A stretch of 64,000 bases of DNA, from positions 3,761,001 through 3,825,000 of the forward strand of contig NZ_CP100470.1 in the NCBI RefSeq assembly GCF_030323145.1, in the 5' to 3' direction. This DNA comes from Mesorhizobium sp. C432A. GTDB lineage: Bacteria; Pseudomonadota; Alphaproteobacteria; Rhizobiales; Rhizobiaceae. Under the pieces are notes generated by a model, which ran no database searches, was not told where the DNA came from, and saw only the letters and a program-made list of their open reading frames with translations. A program made the position numbers and the translations under genes. Within the stretch, counting starts at the first letter, position 1. Each line of letters begins with the position of its first letter. Shown piece after piece: positions 43,812 to 54,369 of this stretch.

Positions 43812-44729
43812 CTACAGCGCCTTCGCAATCCTCGCCGCCAACCGCGCATTGTTCTCGACCAGCGCGATGTTGGTCTTCAAGCTCCGGCCGCCGGTCAGTT
43901 CGAGGATTTTGCCCAACAGGAACGGCGTCACCGCCTTACCGGTCACATTCTGCACTTCCGCCGCCTTCTGCACGGCCTCGATATAGCCGGCCATCTCGTC
44001 GGCCGGGATTTCATCGTCCTGCGGCACCGGGTTGGCGATCAGCATGCCGCCGACCAGGCCAAGTGCCGCCCTGGTCTTGTAGAAATGCGCGATCTCTTCC
44101 GGTCTGTGCAGGGTCAGCGGCGCGCGGAACGGCGAATGCCGCGACCAGAAGGCCGGCATCGTCTCGCAGCCATGGCCAATCACCGGCACGCCGCGCGTCT
44201 CCAGCACTTCCAGGGTCTTTTCGATGTCGAGGATCGCCTTGGCGCCGGCCGAGACGACGATGACCGGGGTGCGCGCCAACTCGTCGAGATCGGCCGAGAT
44301 GTCGAAGCTTTTTTCCGCGCCCTTGTGGACGCCGCCAATGCCGCCGGTGGCGAACACCTTTATCCCGACCATGTCGGCCGCGATCATGGTGGCGGCGACC
44401 GTGGTGCCGCCGGTGCGGCCTTGCGCCACCGCAAAGCCGAGATCGGCGCGCGACAGCTTCATGGCGTCGCCGGTCATCGCCAGCGACTCGCGCTCGCCGT
44501 CGGAAAGCCCGATCTTGATGCGGCCGGCGACCACGGCGATCGTCGCCGGCACCGCGCCATTGTCCAGGATTATCTTTTCGACATTGGCGGCCATGGCGCC
44601 ATTGTCGGGGTAAGGCATGCCATGGGTGATGATGGTGCTTTCCAGCGCCACGACGGGGCGGCCAGCGGCGAGCGCCTCGGCCACGGGCGCGTGGAGGTCG
44701 ATGAAGGGGCGGGCGCTTTGCGGTGTCAT
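43812..44729 (-). CDS. psuG: Pseudouridine-5'-phosphate glycosidase PsuG
   Basis: PsuG splits the C-C glycosidic bond of pseudouridine 5'-phosphate to uracil and ribose 5-phosphate. The 305-residue product has VALESTIITHGMPYP, the QGRTGGTTVAATMIAA segment and FATGGIGGVHKGAE typical of the family. ATG at 44729 is chosen for GGAGA and the family N-terminus; the frame is open to 44909. It follows the kinase gene by 70 bases on the same strand, completing a two-enzyme pathway. Confidence 0.95.
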   Translation of the reverse strand: MTPQSARPFIDLHAPVAEALAAGRPVVALESTIITHGMPYPDNGAMAANVEKIILDNGAVPATIAVVAGRIKIGLSDGERESLAMTGDAMKLSRADLGFAVAQGRTGGTTVAATMIAADMVGIKVFATGGIGGVHKGAEKSFDISADLDELARTPVIVVSAGAKAILDIEKTLEVLETRGVPVIGHGCETMPAFWSRHSPFRAPLTLHRPEEIAHFYKTRAALGLVGGMLIANPVPQDDEIPADEMAGYIEAVQKAAEVQNVTGKAVTPFLLGKILELTGGRSLKTNIALVENNARLAARIAKAL

Positions 44730-44799
44730 GATGGTCTCCGATCCGGAGATCCGCGCGTCCGCTTGGACGTCGCGCTCCGGCAATGGCAATTGGCCGCCC

Positions 44800-45744
44800 T
44801 CATGCCATTTCCTGCGCGTCGGGCACAAGAGCCAGTGCCTCGGTGAAGGTCGCAATCGTGAAGGCCGGAACCGCGTCGGCGCTTTCAATGGCCAGCGTGG
44901 CGGCGGCAACGCCCTCGCGCAATGCCTGGCGCAGGGGCAGGCCGCGCAGCAGGGCAGCGATGGTGGCGCCGGCCAGCGCGTCGCCGGCGCCGGTGACGTC
45001 GGCGACTTTTCTCGGCGCCGGCGGCAGGATAGAGAAGGCGCCGGCTTCGTCGAATCCCAGCACCGGGCCGTCGCCCGCCGTCACCACGCCACTGGTGAGG
45101 CCGCTGCAGCGCAGTCCGTCGACGGTCTCGCGCTCGGTGGCATTGGCATCGACGCCGGCCAGCACCATGGCCTCGCGCCGGTTCATGAAGACCTGCGCGA
45201 GTTCCTTCAGCACCGGTATCAGCCGCACCACCTTGGCCGGCGAAATGGCGATGGCGAACACCGGCTTGCCGGCGGCGAGCCCCACCAGCCGCTCCAGCGC
45301 CGTTGATGGCAGATTGGCGTCGCAGAGCACCGCATCGGCCTCGGCGACCACCTCGCGCACCTTGGAGCGGCGGATCTGCTTGGGGAACGCCAAATCGTAG
45401 AGCGCCATATCGGCAAAGCCGGTGATCAGCTCGCCGTCGCGATCGATCAGCGCCGTGTAGCTCGGCGTCGTGCGGTCGAGGAAAACCGCCGACAGGTCGG
45501 CAATGCCGGAGTCGGCGATGGCGCGCGCAACCGTCTCGGCCGAGGCATCGCCGCCGCGCACCGACAAAAGCGAGGCCGAGACGCCGCGCCGCACCAGGCT
45601 GCGCAGCGCGTTGAAGACGCCGCCGCCGACATCCTCGCGCATCGTGCCGGGGTTGGACGCCGCGGGCACGTACGTGCCCGACACCTGGCCGCGGCGATCG
45701 ATATGGGCGCCGCCCACCGCCAGTATCTTTGCTGATTTCACCAT
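44800..45744 (-). CDS. psuK: PfkB-family kinase, probable pseudouridine kinase PsuK
   Basis: A 314-residue ribokinase-type kinase with the N-terminal GGGVFNALRSLVRRG and the C-terminal ATP/anion-hole signature DVTGAGDALAGA. Position directly before psuG identifies it as the enzyme that phosphorylates pseudouridine to feed PsuG. ATG at 45744 starts the family N-terminus (KILAVGGAHIDRRG). It is divergent from recA across about 280 bases. Assignment rests more on context than on sequence. Confidence 0.85.
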   Translation of the reverse strand: MVKSAKILAVGGAHIDRRGQVSGTYVPAASNPGTMREDVGGGVFNALRSLVRRGVSASLLSVRGGDASAETVARAIADSGIADLSAVFLDRTTPSYTALIDRDGELITGFADMALYDLAFPKQIRRSKVREVVAEADAVLCDANLPSTALERLVGLAAGKPVFAIAISPAKVVRLIPVLKELAQVFMNRREAMVLAGVDANATERETVDGLRCSGLTSGVVTAGDGPVLGFDEAGAFSILPPAPRKVADVTGAGDALAGATIAALLRGLPLRQALREGVAAATLAIESADAVPAFTIATFTEALALVPDAQEMA

Positions 45745-45941
45745 GCCGGCGATATGACCTTTGTTATTCGAGCCGCACAAGCGCTACGCTGTGCGGCGGA
45801 GCTTCGCAGGCAAGCCGGCGATTCGGCCGATCGAAACAGCCGGCGCGTCTGGCCCAATGGTGGATACATCCGGAAACGAAACCATGAGACAAAAAAAGAA
45901 CAAATCCGGATAAAGGTTGCTTTTCAGATATTTGACCCCTC

Positions 45942-45967
45942 TTGCCAAACGAGAACAAAAGTAGTAC
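45942..45967. promoter_or_regulatory. SOS (LexA) box of recA
   Basis: GAAC-AAAAGTA-GTAC (45953-45967) fits the alphaproteobacterial GAAC-N7-GAAC/GTAC type LexA site, and TTG-N11-CAA (45942-45958), the form first described for a rhizobial recA operator, overlaps it. It lies 60 bases before the recA start, so DNA-damage induction is expected. A TTGACC hexamer at 45932-45937 may be the -35 box. Confidence 0.75.
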
Positions 45968-46026
45968 AAAATGGGCAGGGATTACGGATTGTCCGGCCTT
46001 CATTGACGACCAAGGGGTGATGTATC

Positions 46027-47130
46027 ATGGCTCAGAATTCTTTGCGGCTTGTAGAGGACAAAGCGGTGGACAAATCAAAGGCTCTGGACGCGGCGCTGTC
46101 GCAAATCGAGCGCGCCTTCGGCAAGGGCTCGATCATGCGGCTTGGCGCCAACGAGCAGGTCGTCGAGATCGAAACCGTGCCGACCGGATCGCTGGGCCTC
46201 GACATCGCGCTTGGCGTCGGCGGCCTGCCGCGCGGCCGCATCGTCGAGATCTACGGGCCGGAAAGCTCGGGCAAGACGACACTGGCGCTGCACACAGTTG
46301 CCGAAGCCCAGAAGAAAGGCGGTATCTGCGCCTTCGTCGATGCCGAGCACGCACTCGATCCGGTCTATGCCCGCAAGCTCGGCGTCGATCTGGAAAACCT
46401 CTTGATCTCGCAGCCGGACACCGGCGAGCAGGCGCTGGAAATATGCGACACGCTGGTGCGTTCAGGCGCCATCGACGTGCTGGTCGTCGATTCGGTGGCG
46501 GCGCTGACGCCGCGCGCCGAAATCGAAGGCGAGATGGGCGATTCGCTGCCCGGTCTCCAGGCGCGTCTGATGAGCCAGGCGCTGCGCAAGCTGACCGCCT
46601 CGATCTCGCGCTCCAACACCATGGTCATCTTCATCAACCAGATCCGCATGAAGATCGGCGTGATGTTCGGTTCGCCCGAGACCACGACCGGCGGCAACGC
46701 GCTGAAATTCTACGCTTCGGTGCGCCTCGACATCCGCCGCATCGGCTCGGTCAAGGACCGCGACGAGGTCGTCGGCAACCAGACCCGCGTCAAGGTGGTC
46801 AAGAACAAGCTGGCGCCGCCCTTCAAGGTGGTCGAGTTCGACATCATGTATGGCGAGGGCGTCTCCAAGACCGGCGAACTGGTCGATCTCGGCGTCAAGG
46901 CCGGCGTGGTCGAGAAGTCCGGCGCCTGGTTCTCCTACAATTCGCAGCGTCTCGGCCAAGGTCGCGAAAACGCCAAACTGTTCCTGCGCGACAATCCCGA
47001 CACGGCGCGTGAGATCGAACTTGCGCTGCGGCAGAATGCCGGGCTGATCGCCGAGAAATTTCTTGAAAATGGCGGCCCCGAGCGCGGCGAAAGCGACGAC
47101 GGCTTCGAGGAAGAATCCGGCGCCATGTAG
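46027..47130 (+). CDS. recA: Recombinase RecA
   Basis: RecA drives homologous recombination and the SOS response. The 367-residue product has Walker [10 protein letters not shown] (residues 77-85), DNA-binding loops ([17 protein letters not shown] and [22 protein letters not shown] regions) and an acidic C-terminus ending [11 protein letters not shown]. The start ATG at 46027 lies 60 bases after the SOS box. A hairpin terminator follows at 47210. Confidence 0.98.
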   Translation: MAQNSLRLVEDKAVDKSKALDAALSQIERAFGKGSIMRLGANEQVVEIETVPTGSLGLDIALGVGGLPRGRIVEIYGPESSGKTTLALHTVAEAQKKGGICAFVDAEHALDPVYARKLGVDLENLLISQPDTGEQALEICDTLVRSGAIDVLVVDSVAALTPRAEIEGEMGDSLPGLQARLMSQALRKLTASISRSNTMVIFINQIRMKIGVMFGSPETTTGGNALKFYASVRLDIRRIGSVKDRDEVVGNQTRVKVVKNKLAPPFKVVEFDIMYGEGVSKTGELVDLGVKAGVVEKSGAWFSYNSQRLGQGRENAKLFLRDNPDTAREIELALRQNAGLIAEKFLENGGPERGESDDGFEEESGAM

Positions 47131-47209
47131 GGCACGGCCAGAGTTCGGCCATAAAAATCCAGTCTATTATCCGATGCTTAAGTAACCGAGTTCTTTAGTA
47201 TTGCGTTTC

Positions 47210-47245
47210 AAACCGCCGGCCTTCGCGCCGGCGGTTTTCGTTTTT
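47210..47245 (+). terminator. Intrinsic terminator of recA
   Basis: An 11-bp stem (AAACCGCCGGC, 47210-47220; complement 47227-47237) with a six-base loop is followed by TTTTCGTTTTT. It lies 80 bases after the recA stop. Confidence 0.88.
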
Positions 47246-47362
47246 GGGCAGCGTGAAGCCGGCTTGGCAGTTGCCGGGATGGCCCAATTCCGTGTTTCTG
47301 GACAGGGTGGGGCGTGCCCGCTAAAAGGCCAAGTCGATCTTCTAAAAAGCAGAGACCAGTGT

Positions 47363-47385
47363 CCGCCGGCCGTGCCGGCGGTTTT
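47363..47385 (+). promoter_or_regulatory. Terminator-like hairpin in the alaS leader
   Basis: CCGCCGGC (47363-47370), loop CGT, GCCGGCGG (47374-47381), then TTTT. It ends 19 bases before the alaS start codon and repeats the stem of the recA terminator 150 bases upstream. It could be a second terminator or an attenuator for alaS. There is no T-box-like sequence. Confidence 0.6.
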
Positions 47386-47403
47386 CGCGAAAAGGCAGCA
47401 GTC

Positions 47404-50070
47404 ATGAGTGGCGTGAACGAGATCCGGTCGACATTCCTCGACTATTTCCGCAAGGAGGGCCACGAGGTCGTGGCCTCGAGCCCGCTGGTGCCGCGCAACG
47501 ACCCGACGCTGATGTTCACCAATGCCGGCATGGTGCAGTTCAAGAACGTCTTTACCGGCCTGGAGAAGCGGTCCTATTCGCGCGCCACCACCGCGCAGAA
47601 AAGCGTCCGCGCCGGCGGCAAGCACAACGACCTCGACAATGTCGGCTACACCGCGCGCCACCTGACTTTTTTCGAAATGCTCGGCAATTTCTCCTTCGGC
47701 GACTATTTCAAGGAGCGCGCCATCGAACTGGCCTGGAACCTGATTACCAAGGAGTTCGGGCTGAACAAGGACAAGCTGCTGGTCACCGTCTATCACACCG
47801 ATGACGAGGCGGCCGGCTTCTGGAAGAAGATCGCCGGTTTCTCCGACGACCGCATCATCCGCATCCCGACCTCCGACAATTTCTGGGCGATGGGCGACAC
47901 CGGACCGTGCGGGCCGTGCTCGGAAATCTTCATCGACCGTGGCGAGCACATCTGGGGCGGCCCTCCCGGCAGCCCGGAGGAGGACGGCGACCGCTTCCTT
48001 GAATTCTGGAACCTGGTGTTCATGCAATATGAGCAGGTCACCAAGGATGAGCGCATCGACCTGCCGCGGCCGTCGATCGACACCGGCATGGGCCTGGAGC
48101 GCATGGCCTCCATCCTGCAAGGGGTGGAGAGCGTCTTCGAGACCGACCTGTTCCGTCATCTGATCGATGCGGCCTCGTCAGCGCTCGGGCAGGGCCCGGA
48201 CAAGGAGACGGTCGCCTCCTTCCGCGTCATTGCCGATCATCTGCGCTCGTCCTCCTTCCTGGTTGCCGACGGCGTGCTGCCGTCGAACGAAGGCCGCGGC
48301 TATGTGCTGCGCCGCATCATGCGCCGCGCCATGCGCCATGCGCAGTTGCTCGGCGCCAAGGAGCCGTTGATGTGGAAACTGGTGCCGGCGCTGGTGCGCG
48401 AGATGGGCCAGGCCTATCCCGAACTGCTGCGCGGCGAACAGTTGATCACGGAAACGCTGAAGCTCGAGGAGACACGCTTCCGCAAGACGCTGGTGCGCGG
48501 CCTCGGCCTGCTCTCGGAGGCGACGGATACGCTGCACGCCGGCGACATGCTGGACGGCGAGACGGCGTTCAAGCTCTATGACACGTACGGCTTCCCGCTC
48601 GATCTGACGCAGGACGCACTGCGCCAGCGCAACATCTCGGTCGACCTTGCCGGATTCACCCATGCGATGGAGCAGCAGAAGGCCGAAGCGCGCAAGCATT
48701 GGGCTGGCTCCGGCGACGCGGCCACCGAGACCATCTGGTTTTCTATACGCGAGAAGGCCGGCGCCACCGAATTCCTCGGCTACGAGACCGAACAGGCGGA
48801 AGGCCTCATCCAGGCGCTGGTCAAGGACGGCAAGACCGTCGATAGCGCCGGCAAGGGCGACGTGGTGGCGGTGGTCGTCAACCAGACGCCGTTCTATGGC
48901 GAGTCGGGCGGCCAGATGGGCGACACCGGCATCATCTCCGGCGAAGGTTTCTCGATCGAGGTTTCCGACACGCAGAAAAAGGCCGACGGCCTGTTCGTGC
49001 ATCTGGGCAAGGTGACGAACGGCACGGTCAAGCCAGGTGCAGCCGTCGAGCTGAAAGTTGACCATGCGCGCCGCACCCGGCTGCGTGCCAACCATTCGGC
49101 AACGCATCTGATCCATGAGGCGCTGCGCGAGGTGCTGGGCACCCATGTCGCGCAGAAAGGTTCGCTGGTCGCGCCCGAGCGCCTGCGCTTCGACATCTCG
49201 CACAACAAGCCGATCTCGGCCGAAGATCTCGAAGAGGTCGAGCGCATGGCCAACGAAATCGTCGTCCAGAACAGCCCGGTGACGACGCGGCTGATGTCGG
49301 TCGACGACGCCATCGCCGAAGGCGCCATGGCGCTGTTCGGCGAAAAATACGGCGACGAGGTGCGTGTCGTCTCGATGGGCACCGGCGTGCATGGCGCCAA
49401 GGCCAATAGACCCTATTCCGTAGAACTTTGTGGCGGCACCCATGTCCGGGCGACCGGCGATATCGGCCTGGTGCGTGTCGTCTCCGACAGCGCGGTCGCC
49501 GCCGGCGTGCGCCGCATCGAGGCGCTGACCGGCGAAGCCGCACGAAAATATCTCGACGAGCAGGACAGACGCCTGAAGGCAACTGCGGCCGTGCTGAAGA
49601 TCTCGCCGGCCGACGTGCCGGCGCGTGTCGAGGCGCTGCTCGAGGAACGCAAGAAGCTCGAGAAGGAACTGAGCGAAGCCCGCAAGAAACTGGCGCTGGG
49701 CGGTGGTGCTGCGGCCGATGCTCCGGCCACCACCGAAACCGTCGCCGGTATCGGCTTCCTCGGCAAAGCGGTTTCCGGCGTGTCGCCGAAGGATTTGAAG
49801 CCGCTGGCCGATGCCGGCAAGACTTCGCTCGGCTCAGGCGTCGTCGTCTTCGTCGGTGCGGGCGAAGACAACAAGGCAAGCGTCGTGGTCGCAGTGACGG
49901 ACGATCTCGTCGGCCGCTTCAGCGCTGTCGATCTTGTGCGCGTTGCCTCGGCCGCATTGGGCGGGCAGGGCGGTGGCGGACGGCCCGACATGGCGCAAGC
50001 CGGCGGCCCGGACGCCTCGAAGGCCAATGATGCGATCGCCGCGGTGAGGGCGGCGCTGGAGGCAGCCTGA
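47404..50070 (+). CDS. alaS: Alanyl-tRNA synthetase
   Basis: AlaRS charges tRNA-Ala and edits misacylated Ser or Gly. The 888-residue product has the class II catalytic core ([19 protein letters not shown] start, TNAGMVQFK), an editing domain with His564 and His568 (HSATH) and Cys676 in CGGTHV, and a C-terminal DHHA1 domain ending [16 protein letters not shown] at 47404 is the family start; the frame is open from 47314 without similarity. It is convergent with the broken coq7 gene. Confidence 0.98.
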   Translation: MSGVNEIRSTFLDYFRKEGHEVVASSPLVPRNDPTLMFTNAGMVQFKNVFTGLEKRSYSRATTAQKSVRAGGKHNDLDNVGYTARHLTFFEMLGNFSFGDYFKERAIELAWNLITKEFGLNKDKLLVTVYHTDDEAAGFWKKIAGFSDDRIIRIPTSDNFWAMGDTGPCGPCSEIFIDRGEHIWGGPPGSPEEDGDRFLEFWNLVFMQYEQVTKDERIDLPRPSIDTGMGLERMASILQGVESVFETDLFRHLIDAASSALGQGPDKETVASFRVIADHLRSSSFLVADGVLPSNEGRGYVLRRIMRRAMRHAQLLGAKEPLMWKLVPALVREMGQAYPELLRGEQLITETLKLEETRFRKTLVRGLGLLSEATDTLHAGDMLDGETAFKLYDTYGFPLDLTQDALRQRNISVDLAGFTHAMEQQKAEARKHWAGSGDAATETIWFSIREKAGATEFLGYETEQAEGLIQALVKDGKTVDSAGKGDVVAVVVNQTPFYGESGGQMGDTGIISGEGFSIEVSDTQKKADGLFVHLGKVTNGTVKPGAAVELKVDHARRTRLRANHSATHLIHEALREVLGTHVAQKGSLVAPERLRFDISHNKPISAEDLEEVERMANEIVVQNSPVTTRLMSVDDAIAEGAMALFGEKYGDEVRVVSMGTGVHGAKANRPYSVELCGGTHVRATGDIGLVRVVSDSAVAAGVRRIEALTGEAARKYLDEQDRRLKATAAVLKISPADVPARVEALLEERKKLEKELSEARKKLALGGGAAADAPATTETVAGIGFLGKAVSGVSPKDLKPLADAGKTSLGSGVVVFVGAGEDNKASVVVAVTDDLVGRFSAVDLVRVASAALGGQGGGGRPDMAQAGGPDASKANDAIAAVRAALEAA

Positions 50071-50183
50071 AAGCCACCCTATGCCTTATCTGGTTTTGTG
50101 TGCGGCTTTCCGGCCTTCGCCGCCGTGCTTGCCATTCTGTGGCTGATAGTGGCAAGCCGGCAATCAGCTCTTAGACGGTCCGT

Positions 50184-50763
50184 CTAGCTAGTTCTTTTCG
50201 CCGCCTTCAGGGCGCGCGTCATTCTGCTGGAATCGCCCCAGGTGGACAGCCAGATCAGCACGTCCGTGGCGATCGAAATCAGCGACCGTAAAAAGTTCAG
50301 CGCCGGGCCGGGCGATTTCAGCTGCTCTTCGGCGTGATGGAGATGGGCGAGCTCTTCCTCGCGGATCGCCAGGATGATGCCGTGCAAGTCGTGGTCGCGA
50401 TTGGCGAGGAAAAACAGCTGATCGTCCAGATGGCGATGCACCGCCGCTTCAACCGCCGCCGTGCAGGCCCAGATGCCTTGCGGACCGAGCAGGGCGGTGA
50501 CAAAACCCAGCACCCAGCCACCCCAGCTCCAGCATCACCCGGCACGGTCGCGACCGCCGCGCCGGCATGGCGGCGCGGAACGCAGCGCAATGCGTGCGCT
50601 CGTGCCCAAGCATCTCCGACAAGGATGGCACGCAATCCGGCCATAAGCGCCTGGCGACAAGAATCTGCGCCGAATAGATCCTGATCGCACCGAACTCACC
50701 GGCGTGGTTGACCCTGACAATTCTGGCGACGGTGAGCGCGTCCTGGCGAGATGGGTCAGCCAT
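50184..50763 (-). pseudogene. coq7: Frameshifted demethoxyubiquinone hydroxylase (Coq7/UbiF-type)
   Basis: Coq7 is the di-iron enzyme that hydroxylates demethoxyubiquinone in the last part of ubiquinone synthesis. From ATG 50763 one frame gives RIVRVNHAGEFGAIRIY and LGHERTH, with the first iron ligands. Near 50520 (RVMLELG) the frame shifts, and the rest (LGFVTALLGPQGIWACTAAVEA, then REEELAHLHHAEE) continues in another frame to the stop at 50184, supplying the remaining ligands. One extra G in a GGGG run explains the break. Either a real lesion or a sequencing error. It lies 13 bases after the gst gene. Confidence 0.85.
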
Positions 50764-50776
50764 GGCCGAACCCATA

Positions 50777-51391
50777 TCAGCCTGCCGCCAGGCTCGGACG
50801 TTTTGCGATGCCCTCCCACCAGGCCTGGATGTCGGCGAACGCCGCAAGCAGCTTTTGCCCGTCGGCGACCTTGACGAAATAGGCGATGATGGATGCCGCA
50901 TGCAGGTCGGCCAGCGTCAGCTGGTCCCCGAGCAGCCACGGCCCGGGAGGCTTGAGTGCGGTGAGCACCCGCAGCACCGTTTCCGCCTGGCGCAGCCCGT
51001 TGGCGACCAGTGCCTCGTCTGGCGCTTCCTTCTCAAGCCGCTCGACGGCGACGTCCCAGACCATCGATCTGTAGGCATAGGCGTCGAGCATGCCGATGAT
51101 CTGGTTCATCGTTGCGCGGGTGCGGGCGTCTTTTGGCTGCAGTGCCGGGCCGTCGCACGCCTCGTCGACATAGCGGGCGATTGCGCTGGTTTCGAACAGG
51201 CGAAACCCGCCGTGCTCGAAGGCCGGAATGCGGCCGAAAGGGTGATGCTCGAAGTACCAGGCGGGAGTGCCCTCGGCGGCAAAGACATCGACCGGCACAA
51301 GGTCGTAGTCGATGCCTTTTTCCGCCAGCACGAGGCGGACGATGCGCACATAGACGCTGTAGTCCGCCCCGTAGACGACCGGCTTGGCCAT
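50777..51391 (-). CDS. Glutathione S-transferase family protein
   Basis: A 204-residue soluble GST: an N-terminal thioredoxin-like domain (VVYGADYSVYVRIVRLVLAEKG; the cis-Pro in GRIPAFEHG and the glutathione-binding FETSAIARYVDE) and a helical C-terminal domain (PWLLGDQLTLADLH). The catalytic residue is probably Ser12 or Tyr11-Tyr14 in YSVY. It starts 10 bases after the icd stop and is followed 13 bases later by coq7, so icd-gst-coq7 looks like one transcript. Substrate unknown. Confidence 0.92.
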   Translation of the reverse strand: MAKPVVYGADYSVYVRIVRLVLAEKGIDYDLVPVDVFAAEGTPAWYFEHHPFGRIPAFEHGGFRLFETSAIARYVDEACDGPALQPKDARTRATMNQIIGMLDAYAYRSMVWDVAVERLEKEAPDEALVANGLRQAETVLRVLTALKPPGPWLLGDQLTLADLHAASIIAYFVKVADGQKLLAAFADIQAWWEGIAKRPSLAAG

Positions 51392-51401
51392 GGCTGCCGG
51401 C

Positions 51402-52613
51402 TTACGCCATCGCCTTCTGCAAATTCTCGTCGATCTTGTCGAGGAAGCCGGTGGTCGACAGCCATGGTTGGTCGGGACCGATCAAGAGCGACAGGTCCTT
51501 GGTCATGAAGCCGCTCTCAACCGTCTGGATGCAGACCTTCTCCAGCGTGTCGGCAAATCGCTTCAACTCGGCATTATCGTCGAGCTTGGCGCGGTGGGCG
51601 AGGCCGCGCGTCCAGGCGAAGATCGAGGCGATCGAATTGGTCGAGGTTTCCTCGCCCTTCTGGTGCTGGCGATAGTGGCGCGTCACGGTGCCGTGCGCGG
51701 CCTCCGCTTCCACCGTCTTGCCGTCCGGCGTCATCAGCACGGAGGTCATCAGGCCGAGCGAGCCAAAACCTTGCGCCACCGTGTCGGACTGGACGTCGCC
51801 GTCATAATTCTTGCAGGCCCAGACATAGCCGCCAGACCATTTCAGGGCGGAGGCCACCATGTCGTCGATCAGCCGGTGCTCGTACCACAGCTTCTTCGCC
51901 TTGAACTCGGCCTCGAATTCAGCCTCGTAGACCTCCTGGAAAATGTCCTTGAACCGGCCGTCATAGGCTTTGAGGATGGTGTTCTTGGTCGAGAGATAAA
52001 CCGGATAATTGCGCAGCAGGCCGTAATTCAGCGAGGCGCGGGCGAATTCGCGGATGGAGTCGTCGAGATTGTACATCGCCATGGCAACACCGGCGCCGGG
52101 TGCGTCGTATACGTCGTGCTCGATCACCTTGCCGTCCTCGCCGACGAACTTGATGGTCAGCTTGCCCTTGCCGGGGAAGCGGAAATCGGTGGCGCGATAC
52201 TGGTCGCCGAAGGCATGACGGCCGACGATGATCGGCTTGGTCCATCCCGGCACCAAACGCGGCACGTTCTTCATGATGATCGGTTCGCGAAAAATCGTGC
52301 CGCCGAGAATGTTGCGGATGGTGCCGTTGGGCGACTTCCACATCTTCTTCAGCTTGAATTCCTCTACGCGCTGCTCGTCGGGCGTGATCGTCGCGCATTT
52401 CACGCCGACGCCCCATTTCTTGATGGCATTGGCCGAATCGATGGTCACCTGGTCGTTGGTGGCGTCGCGGTGCTCGACGCCGAGGTCGTAATATTCGAGC
52501 TTCAGGTCGAGATAAGGGTGGATCAGCTTGTCCTTGATGAACTGCCAGATGATGCGGGTCATCTCGTCGCCGTCGAGCTCGACGACCGGGTTCGCCACCT
52601 TGATCTTCGCCAT
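51402..52613 (-). CDS. icd: NADP-dependent isocitrate dehydrogenase
   Basis: It converts isocitrate to 2-oxoglutarate in the TCA cycle. The 403-residue product is the homodimeric type shared by alphaproteobacteria and eukaryotes, with [32 protein letters not shown] and [21 protein letters not shown] at 52613 is the family start; an open extension to 52691 is not conserved. It is divergent from the trmJ-like gene and heads a probable icd-gst-coq7 unit. Confidence 0.97.
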   Translation of the reverse strand: MAKIKVANPVVELDGDEMTRIIWQFIKDKLIHPYLDLKLEYYDLGVEHRDATNDQVTIDSANAIKKWGVGVKCATITPDEQRVEEFKLKKMWKSPNGTIRNILGGTIFREPIIMKNVPRLVPGWTKPIIVGRHAFGDQYRATDFRFPGKGKLTIKFVGEDGKVIEHDVYDAPGAGVAMAMYNLDDSIREFARASLNYGLLRNYPVYLSTKNTILKAYDGRFKDIFQEVYEAEFEAEFKAKKLWYEHRLIDDMVASALKWSGGYVWACKNYDGDVQSDTVAQGFGSLGLMTSVLMTPDGKTVEAEAAHGTVTRHYRQHQKGEETSTNSIASIFAWTRGLAHRAKLDDNAELKRFADTLEKVCIQTVESGFMTKDLSLLIGPDQPWLSTTGFLDKIDENLQKAMA

Positions 52614-52830
52614 GAAAAGAATGCCTCGCTTTTGGGGAACTAAACGGCCTTGCCCGCATGGCTTCGGCCGGGGATGCGGAGCGTATATCAAAGCCTATTT
52701 GGCCGCGCAAACGCCGATCCGTGCAGAATGGGTCGTCTGTGCCGCGACCGGTGTTTTGCAAAAGCTTCATTTTGCCGAGCGGATGTGGCAGGGAACGCTG
52801 AAATGCCGCAAACAGCAGTTCATTGAGATC

Positions 52831-53679
52831 ATGTCCGCCGTCGATCATCCTGAAAACGCATCCGCCGCCGGGCCGGCGATCATCCTGGTCGAGCCGCAGC
52901 TCGGCGAGAATATCGGCATGGTTGCGCGCGCCATGGCCAATTTCGGCCTTGCCGAACTGAGACTGGTCAACCCGCGTGACGGCTGGCCGAGCGAGAAGGC
53001 GCGCGCCGCCGCCAGCCGCGCCGACCATGTCATCGATGCCGTAACAGTGTTCGGCGACCTGGCGTCCGCCGTCGCCGACCTCAATTTTGTCTTCGCCACC
53101 ACGGCGCGCGAGCGCGACGGCTTCAAACCCGTGCGTGGTCCGGTCGAGGCGGGCAGGGCGCTCAGGGCGCGTCAGATGGCCGGCCTGCGCACCGGCATCT
53201 TGTTCGGCCGCGAGCGTTTTGGGCTCTACAATGACGAGGTCGGGCTGGCCGACGAGATCGTCACCTTCCCGGTCGTCCCCGGCTTTTCGTCGCTCAACAT
53301 CGCCCAGGCCGTGCTGTTGATGTCCTATGAATGGATGAAATCCGGCCTGGAGGACGAGACGGCGACCAATTTCTCCAGTCCTGAAATGAAGCCGGCGAGC
53401 AAGGAAGAGTTGCACGGCCTGTTTGCCTATCTCGAAGGCGCGCTCGAAGCGCGCGGTTATTTCCGCCCGGCGCCCAAGAAACCCAAGATGGTCGACAATC
53501 TGCGCGCCGTCTTGACGCGCGCCGGTTTCGCCGAGCCGGAACTGAAAGTGCTGCGTGGCATCATCTCGTCGCTCGACCGGTTTTCGCCGGCCATGCCGCG
53601 CGGTGACGGCTCGCCGGGAGACGATCCAAGGCGTTTGCCGGCCGCTGCGCGAAAACGCCAGGCAGACAAAGAAGATTAG
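52831..53679 (+). CDS. trmJ: TrmJ-like tRNA (2'-O) methyltransferase, SPOUT family
   Basis: A 282-residue SpoU/TrmH-superfamily methyltransferase that uses SAM through a trefoil knot. Family words are ILVEPQLGENIGMVARAMANFG, LFGRERFGLYNDE and FSSLNIAQAVLLMSYE. TrmJ methylates position 32 of tRNA in E. coli; that specificity is assumed. The C-terminal part (LKVLRGIISSL onwards) is also TrmJ-like. ATG at 52831 is the best family start; the frame is open from 52528 with no similarity. Confidence 0.88.
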   Translation: MSAVDHPENASAAGPAIILVEPQLGENIGMVARAMANFGLAELRLVNPRDGWPSEKARAAASRADHVIDAVTVFGDLASAVADLNFVFATTARERDGFKPVRGPVEAGRALRARQMAGLRTGILFGRERFGLYNDEVGLADEIVTFPVVPGFSSLNIAQAVLLMSYEWMKSGLEDETATNFSSPEMKPASKEELHGLFAYLEGALEARGYFRPAPKKPKMVDNLRAVLTRAGFAEPELKVLRGIISSLDRFSPAMPRGDGSPGDDPRRLPAAARKRQADKED

Positions 53680-53760
53680 AAATCGCTAAGCTTCGAACGG
53701 CTGAAGTAACCGAATTTTATTTGCCTCTCGTCCATTGTTGTCAAAACGGTGGGGTGGCAA

Positions 53761-54369
53761 ATGTTCACGTCCAAAATCGGCCGTATGCGCTTCTTCTTCT
53801 ATTCGCTCGGCGTAGCCCTGCTCGAGGCCGTTCTTGCTGTGCTGTGCATCGTTGGCACGGTCGGCTTTGAGGGGCTGGTCAACTCGGCGCCCGGTCCATT
53901 GCGGCAAGGGATGGCAGGCGCGGTTCTGGTCGTTTCCCTCCTGGCCGTGGTCATGCGTGCCAACATCGCCTGGCGACGCAGCCGCGACGCCAACGGCAAA
54001 GCCTGGATCCTGTGGTCCTACATCGTGTTCTGCGCCATCTACGCCTTTCTGCAGGCAGGCACGCTGCTGGTCATCGATTTCAACAATCCGGAAAGCACGT
54101 CCAGCGGTTTGAACCTGCTTGCGCTGTCGATCTTTGGCCTTTGGTGCACGATTCTGGTGGCTAAGCCGGTGGCGGGCATCAATATCGACGAACTGACATC
54201 GGTTTTCGATTTCGATGGCGATACGCCCATGCCTGCGGCATCCGGCCGGATGGCCAGCAGCACGGCACAGTCTTCTATGCGCAACGCCACACCGGCCACG
54301 CGCTCGGTGCCGTCCGCCCAGCCTCTGGGCCGTCCGCGGCCCGCCGGCTTCGGCAAGCGCGGGCTCTAG
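53761..54369 (+). CDS. DUF805-like membrane protein
   Basis: A 202-residue inner-membrane protein with four hydrophobic segments (about residues 10-28, 46-62, 80-97, 117-134 of the product) and a polar, Ser/Pro-rich C-terminal tail of about 60 residues. The FTSKIGRMRFFFYSLG start resembles DUF805 proteins. ATG at 53761 is preferred to a GTG at 53749, with GGTGGGG upstream. No function is known. It stands alone before murI. Confidence 0.7.
   Translation: MFTSKIGRMRFFFYSLGVALLEAVLAVLCIVGTVGFEGLVNSAPGPLRQGMAGAVLVVSLLAVVMRANIAWRRSRDANGKAWILWSYIVFCAIYAFLQAGTLLVIDFNNPESTSSGLNLLALSIFGLWCTILVAKPVAGINIDELTSVFDFDGDTPMPAASGRMASSTAQSSMRNATPATRSVPSAQPLGRPRPAGFGKRGL

Noticed and set aside
52528..52830. 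N-terminal extension of the TrmJ-like protein
   Set aside because: It overlaps the divergent icd 5' region and lacks similarity; the SPOUT domain starts after 52831.
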